Position numbers and translations under genes: made by a program. This document shows positions 1-10,833 of a stretch of 54,240 nucleotides of DNA, in pieces. How positions within the stretch are numbered: the stretch's first letter is position 1; each line of letters opens with the position of its first letter. The notes under the pieces are model-generated. The model saw only the letters and a list, made by a program, of their open reading frames with translations, did not search any database and was not told the origin of the DNA. Where the stretch lies: positions 1 to 54,240 of the forward strand of contig JACRFI010000006.1 of NCBI GenBank assembly GCA_016217965.1, given 5' to 3'. Source of the DNA: Candidatus Kaiserbacteria bacterium. Lineage in GTDB: Bacteria > Patescibacteriota > Minisyncoccia > Phycocordibacterales > UBA2100.

Positions 1-168
1 GTATCATCACCACAGGTCGGAGAACCTTGCCGACTATGTGAGGGAATTCTGCTTCCGATTTTCCTCACCCGAATTATTCAAAAACCCCAGCTTTTACTTA
101 ACAAAATCATTAACCCTTGTGACAACTGCTTTCTAATACCTTCCGACCCAAAGTGCTATAGTACCTCG

Positions 169-2049
169 GTGCCACCCTACCTTATTGGTCTCAACCCCGG
201 TCAAAAGGAAGCTGTACTCTACCAGAGCGGCCCCTTACTTATCATCGCCGGGGCGGGAGCCGGGAAAACCAAGACCATAACGCACCGGCTCGCCCATCTT
301 GCACATAGCGGTGTCCCCGCGCACCGCCTGCTGGCTGTAACGTTCACGAACAAGGCAGCAGGTGAGATGCGGGAACGGGTGGAAAAACTCATGAAGGGAG
401 GCGACATGCCCTTCGTATCCACCTTCCACTCTCTTTCAGTGCGCCTCCTGCGGGAATTTGCAGAAAGCGCGGGGCTTTCACGACATTTCGCCATTTGGGA
501 CAGGGATGACAGCATCCGTGCAATAAAAACGCTCCTCAAAGAAGGTGGCTACGAGAACAGGTACAACCCTCGTGCCATCCTCAGCGCGATATCAAAAGCA
601 AAGTCAAAAGGTACCGATCGAGAGGGCTATGAGGCAAGTGCTCATACTTCGTTCGACAGTGCCGTCCTACACATCTGGGAGAGATATGAAGGCAAGGAAA
701 AAGATGAGGACGCGCTCGATTTTGACGACCTTCTTATCCGAACCCTGGAACTGCTCCAAAATAACGACGATATCCTACAGAAACTTAGAGCACGCTGGAC
801 ACACATCACCATAGATGAATACCAGGACACCAATAGCGCACAGTATGAGATCGCGCGGCTGCTTGCGGGAGATGAGAAGAACATCTGCGCGGTCGGAGAC
901 ATAGACCAAAACATCTATAGCTGGCGGGGAGCAGATATAACACACCTTCTCACGTTCGAAAAAACATACCCGGGAACCAAAGTGGTCCTCTTGGAGCAGA
1001 ATTATCGGTCCACAAAGACCATCCTCACCGCGGCAAATTCGGTGATAGCACTAAACAAACGTAGATACGCCAAGAACTTGTTTACAGAAAACGAGACAGG
1101 AGAGGCAATAACGCTCTTTAGCGCACTTGATGAAAAGCAAGAGGCACGATTTGTCGCCGAGCGCGCGAGGGAACTCATTGCGAGTGGCACGCCCCCACCA
1201 GAAATAGCAGTGCTCTACCGAGAGAACTTCCAGTCTCGCGCCCTCGAAGAGGCGTGCATCGAGATGGGGCTGCCGTACCGAGTGTTGGGAACACGCTTCT
1301 TCGAGCGAGCCGAGATAAAAGACCTGCTTTCGTACCTCCGCGCAGCACTGAATCCGCGCTCGAAGAACGATCTCGCCCGCATCGTCTCCTCGCCGCCACG
1401 CGGCATAGGCAAACAGACATTGGAAAAGATGTTAGGAGGAGACGAGATATCACTTTCGCCTGCCGCTAAGGGAAAAATATCTGCATTTCGCACGAGCCTT
1501 GCACGCATGAGAGAAAAAATACAGACCACAAAGGCCTCCGACGCCGTGCACTTCGCCCTCACTGAAAGCGGCATGGAAACTTTCTTCCAAAAAGGCGACG
1601 AAGAAGACCTTGAGAGGCTTGCAAACGTGCGCGAGCTCGTGTCACTCGCGACAAAATACGATGCCCTGCCACCGCCAGAAGGCATTGAACGCCTTCTCGA
1701 AGACGCCGCGCTTATGAGCGAACAAGACTCGCTCGAAACATCAGGGAACGCCATCTCTCTCATGACAGCGCACGCATCAAAAGGCCTTGAATTCGATGTG
1801 GTTTTCGTGACAGGGCTCGAGCAGGGCCTCTTTCCTTCGGTGCGTGAATCTAATGATCGCGACGAAGAAGAAGAGCGGCGCCTTTTTTATGTCGCGATGA
1901 CTCGTGCGCGCAAGCAACTCTTTCTCACCTATGCGCTCACGCGCCTCAAGTACGGCAGCCGTGAATACACTGCCCCTTCCGAATTTTTTGATGACATTGA
2001 TGAGCGGCTTGTCACGGCAGGAGCGGAGCACGAATACGTGATACGGTAA
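169..2049 (+). CDS. uvrD: UvrD/PcrA-family superfamily I DNA helicase
   Basis: 626 aa; GAGAGKTKTITHR Walker A, DEYQDTN, QNYRST, TAHASKGLEFDVVFV, VAMTRARK motifs; GTG start. Confidence 0.95.
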   Translation: MPPYLIGLNPGQKEAVLYQSGPLLIIAGAGAGKTKTITHRLAHLAHSGVPAHRLLAVTFTNKAAGEMRERVEKLMKGGDMPFVSTFHSLSVRLLREFAESAGLSRHFAIWDRDDSIRAIKTLLKEGGYENRYNPRAILSAISKAKSKGTDREGYEASAHTSFDSAVLHIWERYEGKEKDEDALDFDDLLIRTLELLQNNDDILQKLRARWTHITIDEYQDTNSAQYEIARLLAGDEKNICAVGDIDQNIYSWRGADITHLLTFEKTYPGTKVVLLEQNYRSTKTILTAANSVIALNKRRYAKNLFTENETGEAITLFSALDEKQEARFVAERARELIASGTPPPEIAVLYRENFQSRALEEACIEMGLPYRVLGTRFFERAEIKDLLSYLRAALNPRSKNDLARIVSSPPRGIGKQTLEKMLGGDEISLSPAAKGKISAFRTSLARMREKIQTTKASDAVHFALTESGMETFFQKGDEEDLERLANVRELVSLATKYDALPPPEGIERLLEDAALMSEQDSLETSGNAISLMTAHASKGLEFDVVFVTGLEQGLFPSVRESNDRDEEEERRLFYVAMTRARKQLFLTYALTRLKYGSREYTAPSEFFDDIDERLVTAGAEHEYVIR

Positions 2050-2053
2050 GCGT

Positions 2054-2836
2054 GTGAGACAGAGGCTTGGACAACATTTCTTAAAAGCATCGTGGGCTGC
2101 TGCAGCACTCGCCGACGCCGCGAAGATAAAAAAGACTGACACGATCCTCGAGATAGGGCCGGGGAGAGGGGCGCTAACGGATGAGCTCTTGAAACGCGCA
2201 GGTCGCGTCATCGCGATTGAAAAAGACGCAGCACTAGTAGGGACGATGCGCGAGAAATACAGGGACTCTATTGCGAACGGGACACTCGATGTGATCGAGG
2301 GCGACATCCGCGACGCGTCGCCCCAAAAACTGGGGCTTGCCGCGGGATCGTACATGCTCGCAGCAAATATCCCGTACTACATCACTGGTGACATACTACG
2401 GCAATTTCTGTCCACACAAGAGCAACCGAGAACAATCGTGCTACTCGTGCAGAAGGAAGTCGCACAAAGGATAGCGAGAGATACAAAAGAGAGCATCTTG
2501 TCGCTTTCCGTAAAAGCATATGGCACACCTCGGTATGTAAAGACCGTTACTGCAGGAAATTTCTCGCCTCCGCCCTCTGTGGATTCAGCGATACTCTCTA
2601 TAGAGCACATTTCACGGGACGCGTTCCAAGCCATACGTGAGGACGCTTTTTTCCGAATCGTAAAAATGGGTTTCTCGTCAAAAAGAAAAGTGTTGCGCTC
2701 AAATTTAGCGCGTATCGCACAGAAAGAAACAATTGCGCGCGCTTTCGAGAAATGCGGAATTCCTCTTGATACTCGCGCAGAAGACGTTCCGCTTGAGAGG
2801 TGGCTCTATCTTACAAAAGAATTATCAATGGCGTAA
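2054..2836 (+). CDS. rsmA: 16S rRNA dimethyladenosine transferase (RsmA/KsgA)
   Basis: GQHFL, ILEIGPGRGALT, NIPYYITG, FxPPPxVDSAIL motifs. Confidence 0.95.
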   Translation: MRQRLGQHFLKASWAAAALADAAKIKKTDTILEIGPGRGALTDELLKRAGRVIAIEKDAALVGTMREKYRDSIANGTLDVIEGDIRDASPQKLGLAAGSYMLAANIPYYITGDILRQFLSTQEQPRTIVLLVQKEVAQRIARDTKESILSLSVKAYGTPRYVKTVTAGNFSPPPSVDSAILSIEHISRDAFQAIREDAFFRIVKMGFSSKRKVLRSNLARIAQKETIARAFEKCGIPLDTRAEDVPLERWLYLTKELSMA

Positions 2837-2878
2837 AGAGAGGTGAGAGAGTGTCTCTCTCACTTGGAGAGAGTGGGT

Positions 2879-2903
2879 GATAAAAGATTTAAAATCTTTT
2901 ATC
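2879..2903. terminator. Palindromic hairpin between convergent rsmA and LTD gene (bidirectional terminator candidate)
   Basis: GATAAAAGATTT-A-AAATCTTTTATC, perfect 12-bp arms; overlaps the stop of the minus-strand gene. Confidence 0.6.
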
Positions 2904-3870
2904 TTCCGGGGGTAGGAACTGAACGGCTGACCCAATCCGAGGCCGAATTAGTATCACGCGTCACTGATGAGCGCGCCATCGAGTATCCTTTTTGTACCGT
3001 TCTCACCGCCGGAGAGAATCCATTCGTGTTCGAACCCCACGACACCGCGTCAATGATGGTACCCTCGCTGTTCCGCATCCGAACCACGTCGCCAGTATTC
3101 GAAAGGCCGCTTCCTATGAGACTCCCGATGGATATTCCTGTCGCGCCTGGCCAGTACGTAAGAATGGCGGAGGATGAGACGATGAGAATATACGCCTTCG
3201 AAGGCAGTGTGACGCCTGACGGAATAGTGTCGCTTGCTCCTGCATTTTGAATGCTCCAGCCAGAGAGGTCTACGCTCGATGCGGTACCATTGTATATCTC
3301 TACCCATTCATGCGCTGGATCCGTGCCGTGGGATTCATCCACGTTGTAAAAAACTTCGCTGATAAGCACACGATTCACTGCTTGCTCACCCTGATTGATA
3401 ATGTACGGATCCTGCATTTTGGCTGTTTCAGCAAGCGCCGCAGAGGGCGCCTTTGATGCAGAGGGCGCTTTCACGGATTTCGAAGCCACTACCTGCATTG
3501 AACTTGATGGTGGTTCTGCAGCAGGAGGAGGAACGTATGTCGGTGCTGCTTCACCACTTGAACCCATCATCATGATTGCGATGGCCGGCTGCACATAAAT
3601 AGGGCTCACTGACCACAAGCAATCGTACGGAATGCTGGTGAGGCCGAGGAGCCACTGCCCTACATTGCGTGGCGGCCCGAATTGGTACGTTTTTGTCGAA
3701 CGCGTCCACACATAATCGCCGGGAACGGGCGCGCTAAGCCGCGCAAAAATGGTTTCGTTATAGCAGACATGGTGGACAGTGATCCTGCCGCCAAACGGAA
3801 ACGCGTGCGCGAAGATCGGCACAAACACAGAGAACAACACAGCCGCGATTATTCCGCGCTTGAAATTCAT
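2899..3870 (-). CDS. Secreted lamin-tail-domain (LTD) protein
   Basis: Signal peptide-like N-terminus MNFKRGIIAAVLFSVFVPIFAHA; 'VLISEVFYNVDESHGTDPAHEWVEIYNGTASSVDLSGWSIQN' LTD signature. Start trimmed from the 3894 ORF start to M at 3870. Confidence 0.8.
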   Translation of the reverse strand: MNFKRGIIAAVLFSVFVPIFAHAFPFGGRITVHHVCYNETIFARLSAPVPGDYVWTRSTKTYQFGPPRNVGQWLLGLTSIPYDCLWSVSPIYVQPAIAIMMMGSSGEAAPTYVPPPAAEPPSSSMQVVASKSVKAPSASKAPSAALAETAKMQDPYIINQGEQAVNRVLISEVFYNVDESHGTDPAHEWVEIYNGTASSVDLSGWSIQNAGASDTIPSGVTLPSKAYILIVSSSAILTYWPGATGISIGSLIGSGLSNTGDVVRMRNSEGTIIDAVSWGSNTNGFSPAVRTVQKGYSMARSSVTRDTNSASDWVSRSVPTPGR

Positions 3871-3988
3871 TTTAACAATCGTACCACAGCCCACCTTAGG
3901 ATATTCGCATTTCTCACTTGATACTTGATACCTATACTTGCCTGCCCCGTTGCAAGCTTGCTTTGCTTCGGGGATACTTATCTCTACA

Positions 3989-4867
3989 ATGCATTGGTTC
4001 GCCGCTCATGCGTACATTACCGGACTTATCGTCGCCGGATTTCTTTTATTGTCAGGCACCGTGCTCGTGTCACAACGAGCGCCACTCTCCGGAGTAGATT
4101 CGAATACAACCTGGAGTGGCGCTGGCATTTCCCTTTTTAGCGGGCTCCAGCGCGGCAGCGCACCTCAAGAGACGCGAATACGGACCGAAGACCTCCTTGG
4201 AGGGCAATTGAAAAACAGCCCGTACACGATATTGCCTGTCGGCGGAGCAGCCTTCGAGCAGACGCCTGGAACAGAATTCAATTGGGAAGCGCTCATGGCG
4301 GAGCTCATTAGGCAGCCAGGATCGGGCACCCAATCGACTGAGGCGACAAACCTTGGGGTGTACGCCTTCATTCCTCAAGGCCTCATTGCAGTGAAAGAGG
4401 CGAGCCAAGAGAGAAATGAGACTCAAGACATCCTCTTCGAGTACGGAAATACAATTGGTTCATTTATCCTCGCGTTCGACGATTCTCATGGAAATATGCT
4501 CCAAGTCCTCAAGGACGCGTACCAGGATCGCGGAAATGCGCAAAAAGTAGCTGCTGCGGCTCAGATCGGGCGGGATTACGCGCAACTAGGAGCAGAATTG
4601 GAGAGTATCAGCGCACCATCAGAGGTCGGTGGGCTCCACCAGAGGCTTGCGGATGCATATAAAAAAGTGGGTCAACTGATGATAGCGAAAGTGCAATCAA
4701 AAAATGATGATGACTTCCTCGCCGCGGTACATGCATACAATGCCGGCGTCGACCAGTTCCAAAAAGACTACCTTGCGCTCGTCAACTTATTCGCTGTCGC
4801 GGAAGTCGAGTTCAGTGACTACGATCCGGGACGCGTCTTCATGTTTCAGTCAACATCCGGCTTCTAA
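3989..4867 (+). CDS. Hypothetical membrane-anchored protein near the T4SS-like cluster
   Basis: ORF with N-terminal TM segment; start moved to M at 3989 (-10-like hexamer upstream). Confidence 0.65.
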   Translation: MHWFAAHAYITGLIVAGFLLLSGTVLVSQRAPLSGVDSNTTWSGAGISLFSGLQRGSAPQETRIRTEDLLGGQLKNSPYTILPVGGAAFEQTPGTEFNWEALMAELIRQPGSGTQSTEATNLGVYAFIPQGLIAVKEASQERNETQDILFEYGNTIGSFILAFDDSHGNMLQVLKDAYQDRGNAQKVAAAAQIGRDYAQLGAELESISAPSEVGGLHQRLADAYKKVGQLMIAKVQSKNDDDFLAAVHAYNAGVDQFQKDYLALVNLFAVAEVEFSDYDPGRVFMFQSTSGF

Positions 4868-4894
4868 TTTCTAAATCACGGTATACTTAACGCC

Positions 4895-5725
4895 GTGAGA
4901 GATAGCGCCTCGCATATCATCGCAACAGCCGGGCTAGCAGCGGCAACACTTCTCGCCGCCCTAGGTTGGCAGCTTGGAGAATACTGGCCTCATGAGCGGG
5001 CAAGTGCCGAGAGGCTCCAATATGTGCGAAATGAACCAAAAGAAACGCGGATTTCAGGAGAAAAAAACACTGCGTGGCGTGATGAACTCATGCGCCTGGG
5101 GCTTATCGCATCATCAACAGCGTTGAGCGCAACATCGAGTGACCCACTTTCGGCATTTGGCAATGCCGTAGCGGAAGAATTCGCGCACAGATACTTTTCA
5201 CTTAAGGAATCTGGCACGTATTCACCAGAAAAAGGCGCTGAACTTGGCGCTGCGCTTGGTGCAAACATCCGCACCCCCTCTGACTATTCACTGCACGGTG
5301 TAGACGAACTCGTTCTGGATACCGACACCTCCATGACGCGCGTGCTCGAGTACCGGAGCGATATGCGTGATGCGCTCGCAATGCTCATTACACAAGATCC
5401 ACCCGAATTCGAAACATATGCCCTCTATGTGGAGACTCAAAATCCCGAACGATTGCGCGAGCTGGAACAGGCGCAACGTCGTTACCAAAGCGCAGAAACT
5501 TCTGCACTAGCGGTAGTGGTTCCGCAGGATGCGGCTGAATTGCATATCAGAGCCGTGAATGCGCTCGGCTCATACGCCCATACTCTGGAGCAACTTATCC
5601 GCTATAGTAGCTCGCCATTCACCTCTCTTGCCATTTTAAGGACATATAATGAAGCAGAGCGCGAAATGCTCTACGCATTTGACGCGCTGTCTGGTTATTA
5701 TGTACGAAAGAGCACGGAGAAATAA
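4895..5725 (+). CDS. Hypothetical membrane-anchored protein
   Basis: ORF with N-terminal hydrophobic segment; GTG start 7 nt after TATACT. Confidence 0.65.
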   Translation: MRDSASHIIATAGLAAATLLAALGWQLGEYWPHERASAERLQYVRNEPKETRISGEKNTAWRDELMRLGLIASSTALSATSSDPLSAFGNAVAEEFAHRYFSLKESGTYSPEKGAELGAALGANIRTPSDYSLHGVDELVLDTDTSMTRVLEYRSDMRDALAMLITQDPPEFETYALYVETQNPERLRELEQAQRRYQSAETSALAVVVPQDAAELHIRAVNALGSYAHTLEQLIRYSSSPFTSLAILRTYNEAEREMLYAFDALSGYYVRKSTEK

Positions 5726-7361
5726 CGCCCTAAATATACTAAGCATTGCAGCGCTCGCTTCTGCGCTGTTGATTCCAATGTTCTCAGAAGCAGCGCCCCA
5801 GTGTAGGGACGGCATTCTGTACGACACAGCGAATGGGCAAGAGATACAAGTCGGTACATGCGCGAACGGCCAAGCAACAGCGTCAGCGAATAATTCACTT
5901 CTACGTGACGGCATCTTTGGATGCAATGCCTCGAAGTACGCGAACATTGGAACATTGACCGCAGTCGGCGGTATCTATGTCCCAGTGAACGATGCGGCGG
6001 TCACCATTAACACAGGGTATCTCGTGTACAAAGAATGCATTCTTGATGGTGTCGTAACCAAAATAAGCGAAGCTGCGCGAACAGAACTGGCAGGAAATAT
6101 TTTGCGGCAACTAACAACGGCACGGCAAGGACGTGCAATGTACGTAGTAAACCAAGAAGAGGAGCTGATGTCTGGCGCCGACCAGATCGTCCTCCTTGGT
6201 GTTGATAACGCAAACATTGGCAGCATGTGTCCCGCATTCAAGAATCAGGTCCGGAGTGCGGTCGTTCGAAACTATCTCATGACGCGCAACGCACCAACTG
6301 CCGATTTGGAGTGCACGGCCCCGCAGTCAGAAGAGACTACGTGGTCGAGTTTTTACGCACTCGCAGACCCCGCCAACACTCCCGTCGGCGCATACTACCT
6401 TCTTGAGAACGCGATTGGTGATTCCATTTCAACATACGCATATAATCAACGAGAGCAGTGGGGATGGGGCAACGGGTTTTATGCAGTAACCGACGATGTG
6501 GAAAATCCGCTCGCGAAAAAAGTCCAGACGCCCAGCTACTTGGTAGCGCAAGGTGCAGGGCAGGCAGTCACGTCTGGATTCCGTTGCCTTGAGGGGGCAG
6601 ATGAGCTCAGCGAGGTGTGCGCGCCAATGTTCAGCGGCTTGTCGACACAAGTAATATCAAGCGCTACTGGGCTCACAGGCCTATCACAGGCACTGAACGG
6701 CATCCCTTCATACATAAGCCAAATGGTTGGAGATGCCAGTACCGCTGTACGGCAGGAAGCAGTGAACGCTGCACTCAATATTCTTGTAACGTCACGGCAG
6801 GTTGAGGCGCTGTATAAACAAGCGAAGGAGGGAATTGTAAATATTCTAACGAACGCAATCAACAAGCTGAGGGGTGCCGAGAAAGCATGCTGGGATCTCA
6901 TTATCGAAAAGGTATGTGTGTCAAAACCCGGGCAGGACAATCGCTGTCCCGCTGTAGGGGGAGGTACGCTGCATGTGCGCACGTCGACAGAATTCTCGCA
7001 AGCAGTTATTGATGCGCAAATTGCGCCAATCGCAACTATTGCAGCAGAGGACTTGAAAAAGGCAGAAGCGGCAGTGAAAAAAATAGAGGAACTCATTACA
7101 GCGGTCACCAACACCTCCTCTGCATCCGGACAACGCGCTGCGCTTGAACTTCTCGATCAACTCGTCGCCAACGGACTTCTTCATACCTCTTCGCAGGCGC
7201 AGAACGCAAACAAACAGTTTGAAGACGTAACAACAAGTGCGAATCAACTGGTCGAAGACACGCTTAAAGCATGGGGCGATTCGACTGACCCGAACGTTGG
7301 TTGGTGCAACGTAAACAACAACTCTGTTCTAAATATGTGGAAGGATAGATGGAAGATATAA
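5700..7361 (+). CDS. Secreted hypothetical protein of the T4SS-like cluster
   Basis: Signal peptide-like MYERARRNNALNILSIAALASALLIPMFSEA; overlaps the upstream ORF by 26 nt. Confidence 0.7.
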   Translation: MYERARRNNALNILSIAALASALLIPMFSEAAPQCRDGILYDTANGQEIQVGTCANGQATASANNSLLRDGIFGCNASKYANIGTLTAVGGIYVPVNDAAVTINTGYLVYKECILDGVVTKISEAARTELAGNILRQLTTARQGRAMYVVNQEEELMSGADQIVLLGVDNANIGSMCPAFKNQVRSAVVRNYLMTRNAPTADLECTAPQSEETTWSSFYALADPANTPVGAYYLLENAIGDSISTYAYNQREQWGWGNGFYAVTDDVENPLAKKVQTPSYLVAQGAGQAVTSGFRCLEGADELSEVCAPMFSGLSTQVISSATGLTGLSQALNGIPSYISQMVGDASTAVRQEAVNAALNILVTSRQVEALYKQAKEGIVNILTNAINKLRGAEKACWDLIIEKVCVSKPGQDNRCPAVGGGTLHVRTSTEFSQAVIDAQIAPIATIAAEDLKKAEAAVKKIEELITAVTNTSSASGQRAALELLDQLVANGLLHTSSQAQNANKQFEDVTTSANQLVEDTLKAWGDSTDPNVGWCNVNNNSVLNMWKDRWKI

Positions 7362-9832
7362 ATATGAACTTGCATATCAATGCTCAGAACAAGAAAAAGA
7401 GGGCGACAAGGCCTCACTTTGCCGCAGTAATACTGCCGATTATTTTCCTGACGATCATAGTAGCGCCTTTGAAATTCTCATTTCATGACGATGCCCAAAA
7501 AATTGTAACTATTACAACAGCCACCGCAATTTGTGGCGACGGGATTGACCAAAACTGTGACGCCGAGGAAGAAGTAGCAAAAACAGAAGAGGGCAATAAA
7601 ACAAGGATCGACAAAGACTCCTGCTGGTACACCACCAAGGACGCCACGTGGGGAGATTATTTCGAATGCATGTGGTACTCATTCATTTCGTTCTTCGGTT
7701 CTATTCCCATAACTCTGGGCGTGTGGTTTGTCACCGCCTTCGGCCAACTTTTCAACTGGACAATTGACATTACAATCACTCGCTTCGCCGAGCAAATCTA
7801 TAAATTCGTTGAGCCAGGCGTCAATACCGCGTGGCAAGTTTTCCGCGACGTTGCAAATATTGTCATCATCGGAATGTTCACATTCATCGCAATTTCGATG
7901 ATATTGGGTATTGAGAGATTCGGCGCAAAAAAGATGGTGGCGCGAGTTCTCATTATCGCGGTTCTGATTAACTTTAGCCTTCTCTTCTCGAAACTCATCA
8001 TTGATACATCCAACTTCACTGCAAAAGTTTTCTATGACGCATCCGACATACGTGCAAGCGTGTCAGATTCGGGATCGTTGCCATCGGTTCCCGGTATCAA
8101 AGCAGGGGCAATTGACGTTGCTCCACTTGGCATTTCTGGCAGATTCTTAAAAGCGATGGGCATAACGAGTTTCAAAAAAACAACTGATATTACATTTGAG
8201 CTTGCAAAAGCACAGAAAAACGCTTGGATTTCCCTCGTATACGGCCTGGTAATTGGTATCATGCTGTTCCTTATCGCCGGAGTATTCCTCTATGCCGTGT
8301 TCTTGCTCGTCGCGCGCGCAGTACTTCTCATCGTTCTCATGATGGTCTCGTCCCTGGCGTTTGCATCGTATTTAATTCCCAAGTATGCCGATGCAGAGTA
8401 TGGATGGAGCGGGTGGTGGCAAGCACTCTTGAAAAATGCGGTATTCGCCCCCATCCTCATGATGTTCCTTTGGGCAACCCTCGCGGTCGCGGAAGCATTC
8501 GCGAGCAACAACTCAGGCGGGACTTTGGGACAACTCATCAGCAACCCAACCAGCGAAAGCCACGTGAAGGCACTCTTCCAGTACCTTCTCGTCCTCGGAC
8601 TGCTTTTTGTGGCAATAAAATTCTCGAGTTCATTTTCAAGCAAAGCGGGCGTAACATTCGCCAAATTCTCGACGGGAACGGCAGCCTCGTTGGCGGCAGG
8701 GGGAGTCGGAATTGCCGGGCGTCAACTCTTTGGGAGGCTTGGGGCTAGCGCCGTGCAATCTATACCGATTCGCCAACGACAGCGCAGAAATGCAGTCGGT
8801 GCGCTAGAGTTTAACGAGGACGGAACCCCCGTTATGGAAAGTAGGCCGGATGGGTGGGTACGTGGCGCATTCCGCGGGATGGCTGGTCGGGCCGCAACAG
8901 CCAGTTTTGATCCGAGAAAAGTGCCGGGCGTCAAATCTGGCGCTCGGCTTGCGGGCCTTGATGTAGGAAAAGAGCAGGGGAAAGGCGGTTTTGTGCAAAC
9001 ACAGGAAGACAAAGAAAAGAAACTGATCGAGCGAGAGACTGCGATGGCAAAATTGATAGGCCGCACAGGTGAGAAAGACAGGCAAGCGCAAGCAGAATAT
9101 GCTCGAAGAAATGAGGAAGATAAGAAGGCCTCGGAAAGCAAAATTGCCGAGATGCGAAAACAGGCGGCAGAGGAAGTCAGTCGCGCAAAAGACATCGCAG
9201 AAGCGCACGACAAGGAGAAAAAGTCGGCATCACAGGGCCAAGCGGGCGCGCGGCAGCCAGACGCCGCCCAAGCGGAACGAGAACGCGCAAAAATCACAAG
9301 AAATGCGGTTGAACAAGGCGTACGAACAGCTGTACAAGAAAGCGGCATTCGAGCAACAGTGGCAACCCCAGAACAGCTAGCCCGCGAACAGGCTAGAGCA
9401 AAGCAAGAAGGAGAATCTACGAGAAGAGAAGAAACAGCAAAGATACAAAAAGTGGCGCAGGCAGTCGGTCGCAGTGATATAGATGACGAATTGGCAAAGA
9501 AGCTGAAAGATACGGCAGAAAGGTTTGATTCATTGAATACTGCAATTGCCGAGGAGGAAACGCGCTTAAAAGGCATCCAAACACGCCCCGCAGCAATGCC
9601 TGGCGGTCCGTCCGCACAAAGAGACGCGTATATTGAAGGGCTTCGCGACAAGCGATACCTCAGTTTCGGCCTTCGTAAAAATACGAAGGTCGCGGGTGAG
9701 GTCGGAGGTGCAGTAAAAATGGGTTCAGAGGAGCGCCGCCTTCTCGAATACCTAAAAGCATCTAAAGCAGCCGCCGATAAGGGATCCTCGGCAAGCCCGC
9801 CTCCTCCGCCACCGGCAACACCTAAAGCATAG
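7349..9832 (+). CDS. VirB6/TrbL-like polytopic membrane protein with long charged C-terminal tail
   Basis: Multiple TM segments (ANIVIIGMFTFIAISMILG, VYGLVIGIMLFLIAGVFLYAVFLLVARAVLLIVLMMVSSLAFA) followed by a K/E/A/R-rich tail; position in cluster with PrgI and VirB4. Confidence 0.7.
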   Translation: MEDINMNLHINAQNKKKRATRPHFAAVILPIIFLTIIVAPLKFSFHDDAQKIVTITTATAICGDGIDQNCDAEEEVAKTEEGNKTRIDKDSCWYTTKDATWGDYFECMWYSFISFFGSIPITLGVWFVTAFGQLFNWTIDITITRFAEQIYKFVEPGVNTAWQVFRDVANIVIIGMFTFIAISMILGIERFGAKKMVARVLIIAVLINFSLLFSKLIIDTSNFTAKVFYDASDIRASVSDSGSLPSVPGIKAGAIDVAPLGISGRFLKAMGITSFKKTTDITFELAKAQKNAWISLVYGLVIGIMLFLIAGVFLYAVFLLVARAVLLIVLMMVSSLAFASYLIPKYADAEYGWSGWWQALLKNAVFAPILMMFLWATLAVAEAFASNNSGGTLGQLISNPTSESHVKALFQYLLVLGLLFVAIKFSSSFSSKAGVTFAKFSTGTAASLAAGGVGIAGRQLFGRLGASAVQSIPIRQRQRRNAVGALEFNEDGTPVMESRPDGWVRGAFRGMAGRAATASFDPRKVPGVKSGARLAGLDVGKEQGKGGFVQTQEDKEKKLIERETAMAKLIGRTGEKDRQAQAEYARRNEEDKKASESKIAEMRKQAAEEVSRAKDIAEAHDKEKKSASQGQAGARQPDAAQAERERAKITRNAVEQGVRTAVQESGIRATVATPEQLAREQARAKQEGESTRREETAKIQKVAQAVGRSDIDDELAKKLKDTAERFDSLNTAIAEEETRLKGIQTRPAAMPGGPSAQRDAYIEGLRDKRYLSFGLRKNTKVAGEVGGAVKMGSEERRLLEYLKASKAAADKGSSASPPPPPPATPKA

Positions 9833-9840
9833 TAAATAAT

Positions 9841-10425
9841 ATGCAAGACGACACAAAAAAAATACTCGAAGAGCAATTCGCCGCACTGCCGAAGGCAGTG
9901 CAAGACGCCATAACGTCCGGCCATATTGAGGAAAAATTCCAAAAGATGGCAGAGAAATATAAATTGCACCTCGATCAGTGGCAGCAGGTCGAGAATCTCA
10001 TCATGCTTACGGTACTCGGCCTATCTGAACCTGAAAACCTTGTCGAAAAAATTGTTTCAGAAACAAACATCGGCAGAGAACGTGCCGACGATATCGTCAA
10101 CGATGTGGCTGTCACTGTATTCAAACCCATCCGCGAAGAGCTCGAGCGCGAGCTTGGCCACCCGCAGGCAAAAGAGGAACAATTTTCAGATGTGGAGAAA
10201 CTCCGAAATAACGTACTCTCGAGCGAAAAAAAAGACATTACTCCTTCCGCAAAAATACCTCAGGATGCCCCGGTGCCCGCGAATCCGGTTCCTGCCACGC
10301 CTCCGGCACTGAAACCCGATGAAAAAGTAACGCGCGCCCCTGCTTCTGGCGCATACAAACCGGGAGAAGCAAGTTCCATACGTGCAGATGTACACGACGA
10401 TCCGTATCGCGAGCCTCCGAAGTGA
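9841..10425 (+). CDS. Hypothetical protein of the T4SS-like cluster
   Basis: ORF collinear with cluster; no recognised domain. Confidence 0.6.
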   Translation: MQDDTKKILEEQFAALPKAVQDAITSGHIEEKFQKMAEKYKLHLDQWQQVENLIMLTVLGLSEPENLVEKIVSETNIGRERADDIVNDVAVTVFKPIREELERELGHPQAKEEQFSDVEKLRNNVLSSEKKDITPSAKIPQDAPVPANPVPATPPALKPDEKVTRAPASGAYKPGEASSIRADVHDDPYREPPK

Positions 10426-10426
10426 G

Positions 10427-10454
10427 TTTCTAGCTTCTAGCGCGTAGCTTCTAG
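10427..10454. repeat. Heptad-periodic repeat (NNNNTAG)x4
   Basis: TTTCTAG CTTCTAG CGCGTAG CTTCTAG; TAG at 10431/10438/10445/10452. Confidence 0.85.
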
Positions 10455-10461
10455 AAAAATC

Positions 10462-10833
10462 ATGGGAAATGGCACAAATTCTCACAAAGACCTTATTGTT
10501 TGGCAGAAGTCCATGGATTTGACACTGTTAATTTATAAGTTAACAGAAAAGTTTCCTCAACGAGAAGTCTACGCGCTCTCATCTCAAATGCGCAGGGCCG
10601 CTATTTCTATTGCATCGAATATTGCAGAAGGTAGAAATCGTGGAACTCGTAGGGACTTCTCACATTTTCTGCGTATGGCATATGGATCCGCTTCGGAACT
10701 TGAGACGCAGCTACTAATCTGCAAGCAACTTTCGTTTTGCACGGAGGAAACTTTCATCCTCGCAAACGATCTTCTTACAGAGATCAGCAAAATGCTGCGT
10801 GCTATGATTAAAAAGCTAGAAGCTAGAAGCTAG
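10462..10833 (+). CDS. Four-helix bundle protein (23S rRNA intervening-sequence protein family)
   Basis: 'HKDLIVWQKSMDLTLLIYKLTEKFPQREVYALSSQMRRAAISIASNIAEGRNRGTRRDFSHFLRMAYGSASELETQLLICKQL' is characteristic. Confidence 0.9.
   Translation: MGNGTNSHKDLIVWQKSMDLTLLIYKLTEKFPQREVYALSSQMRRAAISIASNIAEGRNRGTRRDFSHFLRMAYGSASELETQLLICKQLSFCTEETFILANDLLTEISKMLRAMIKKLEARS

Noticed and set aside
3944-3976. Hairpin CCCCGTTGCAAGC…GCTTTGCTTCGGGG as a terminator or riboswitch
   Set aside because: Imperfect, no T-tract, and lies in a divergent promoter region; function unsupported.
8722-9969. 415-aa minus-strand ORF opposite the VirB6-like tail
   Set aside because: Antisense shadow of a K/E/R/A-rich coding region; Ser/Cys/Phe-rich low complexity with no domain.
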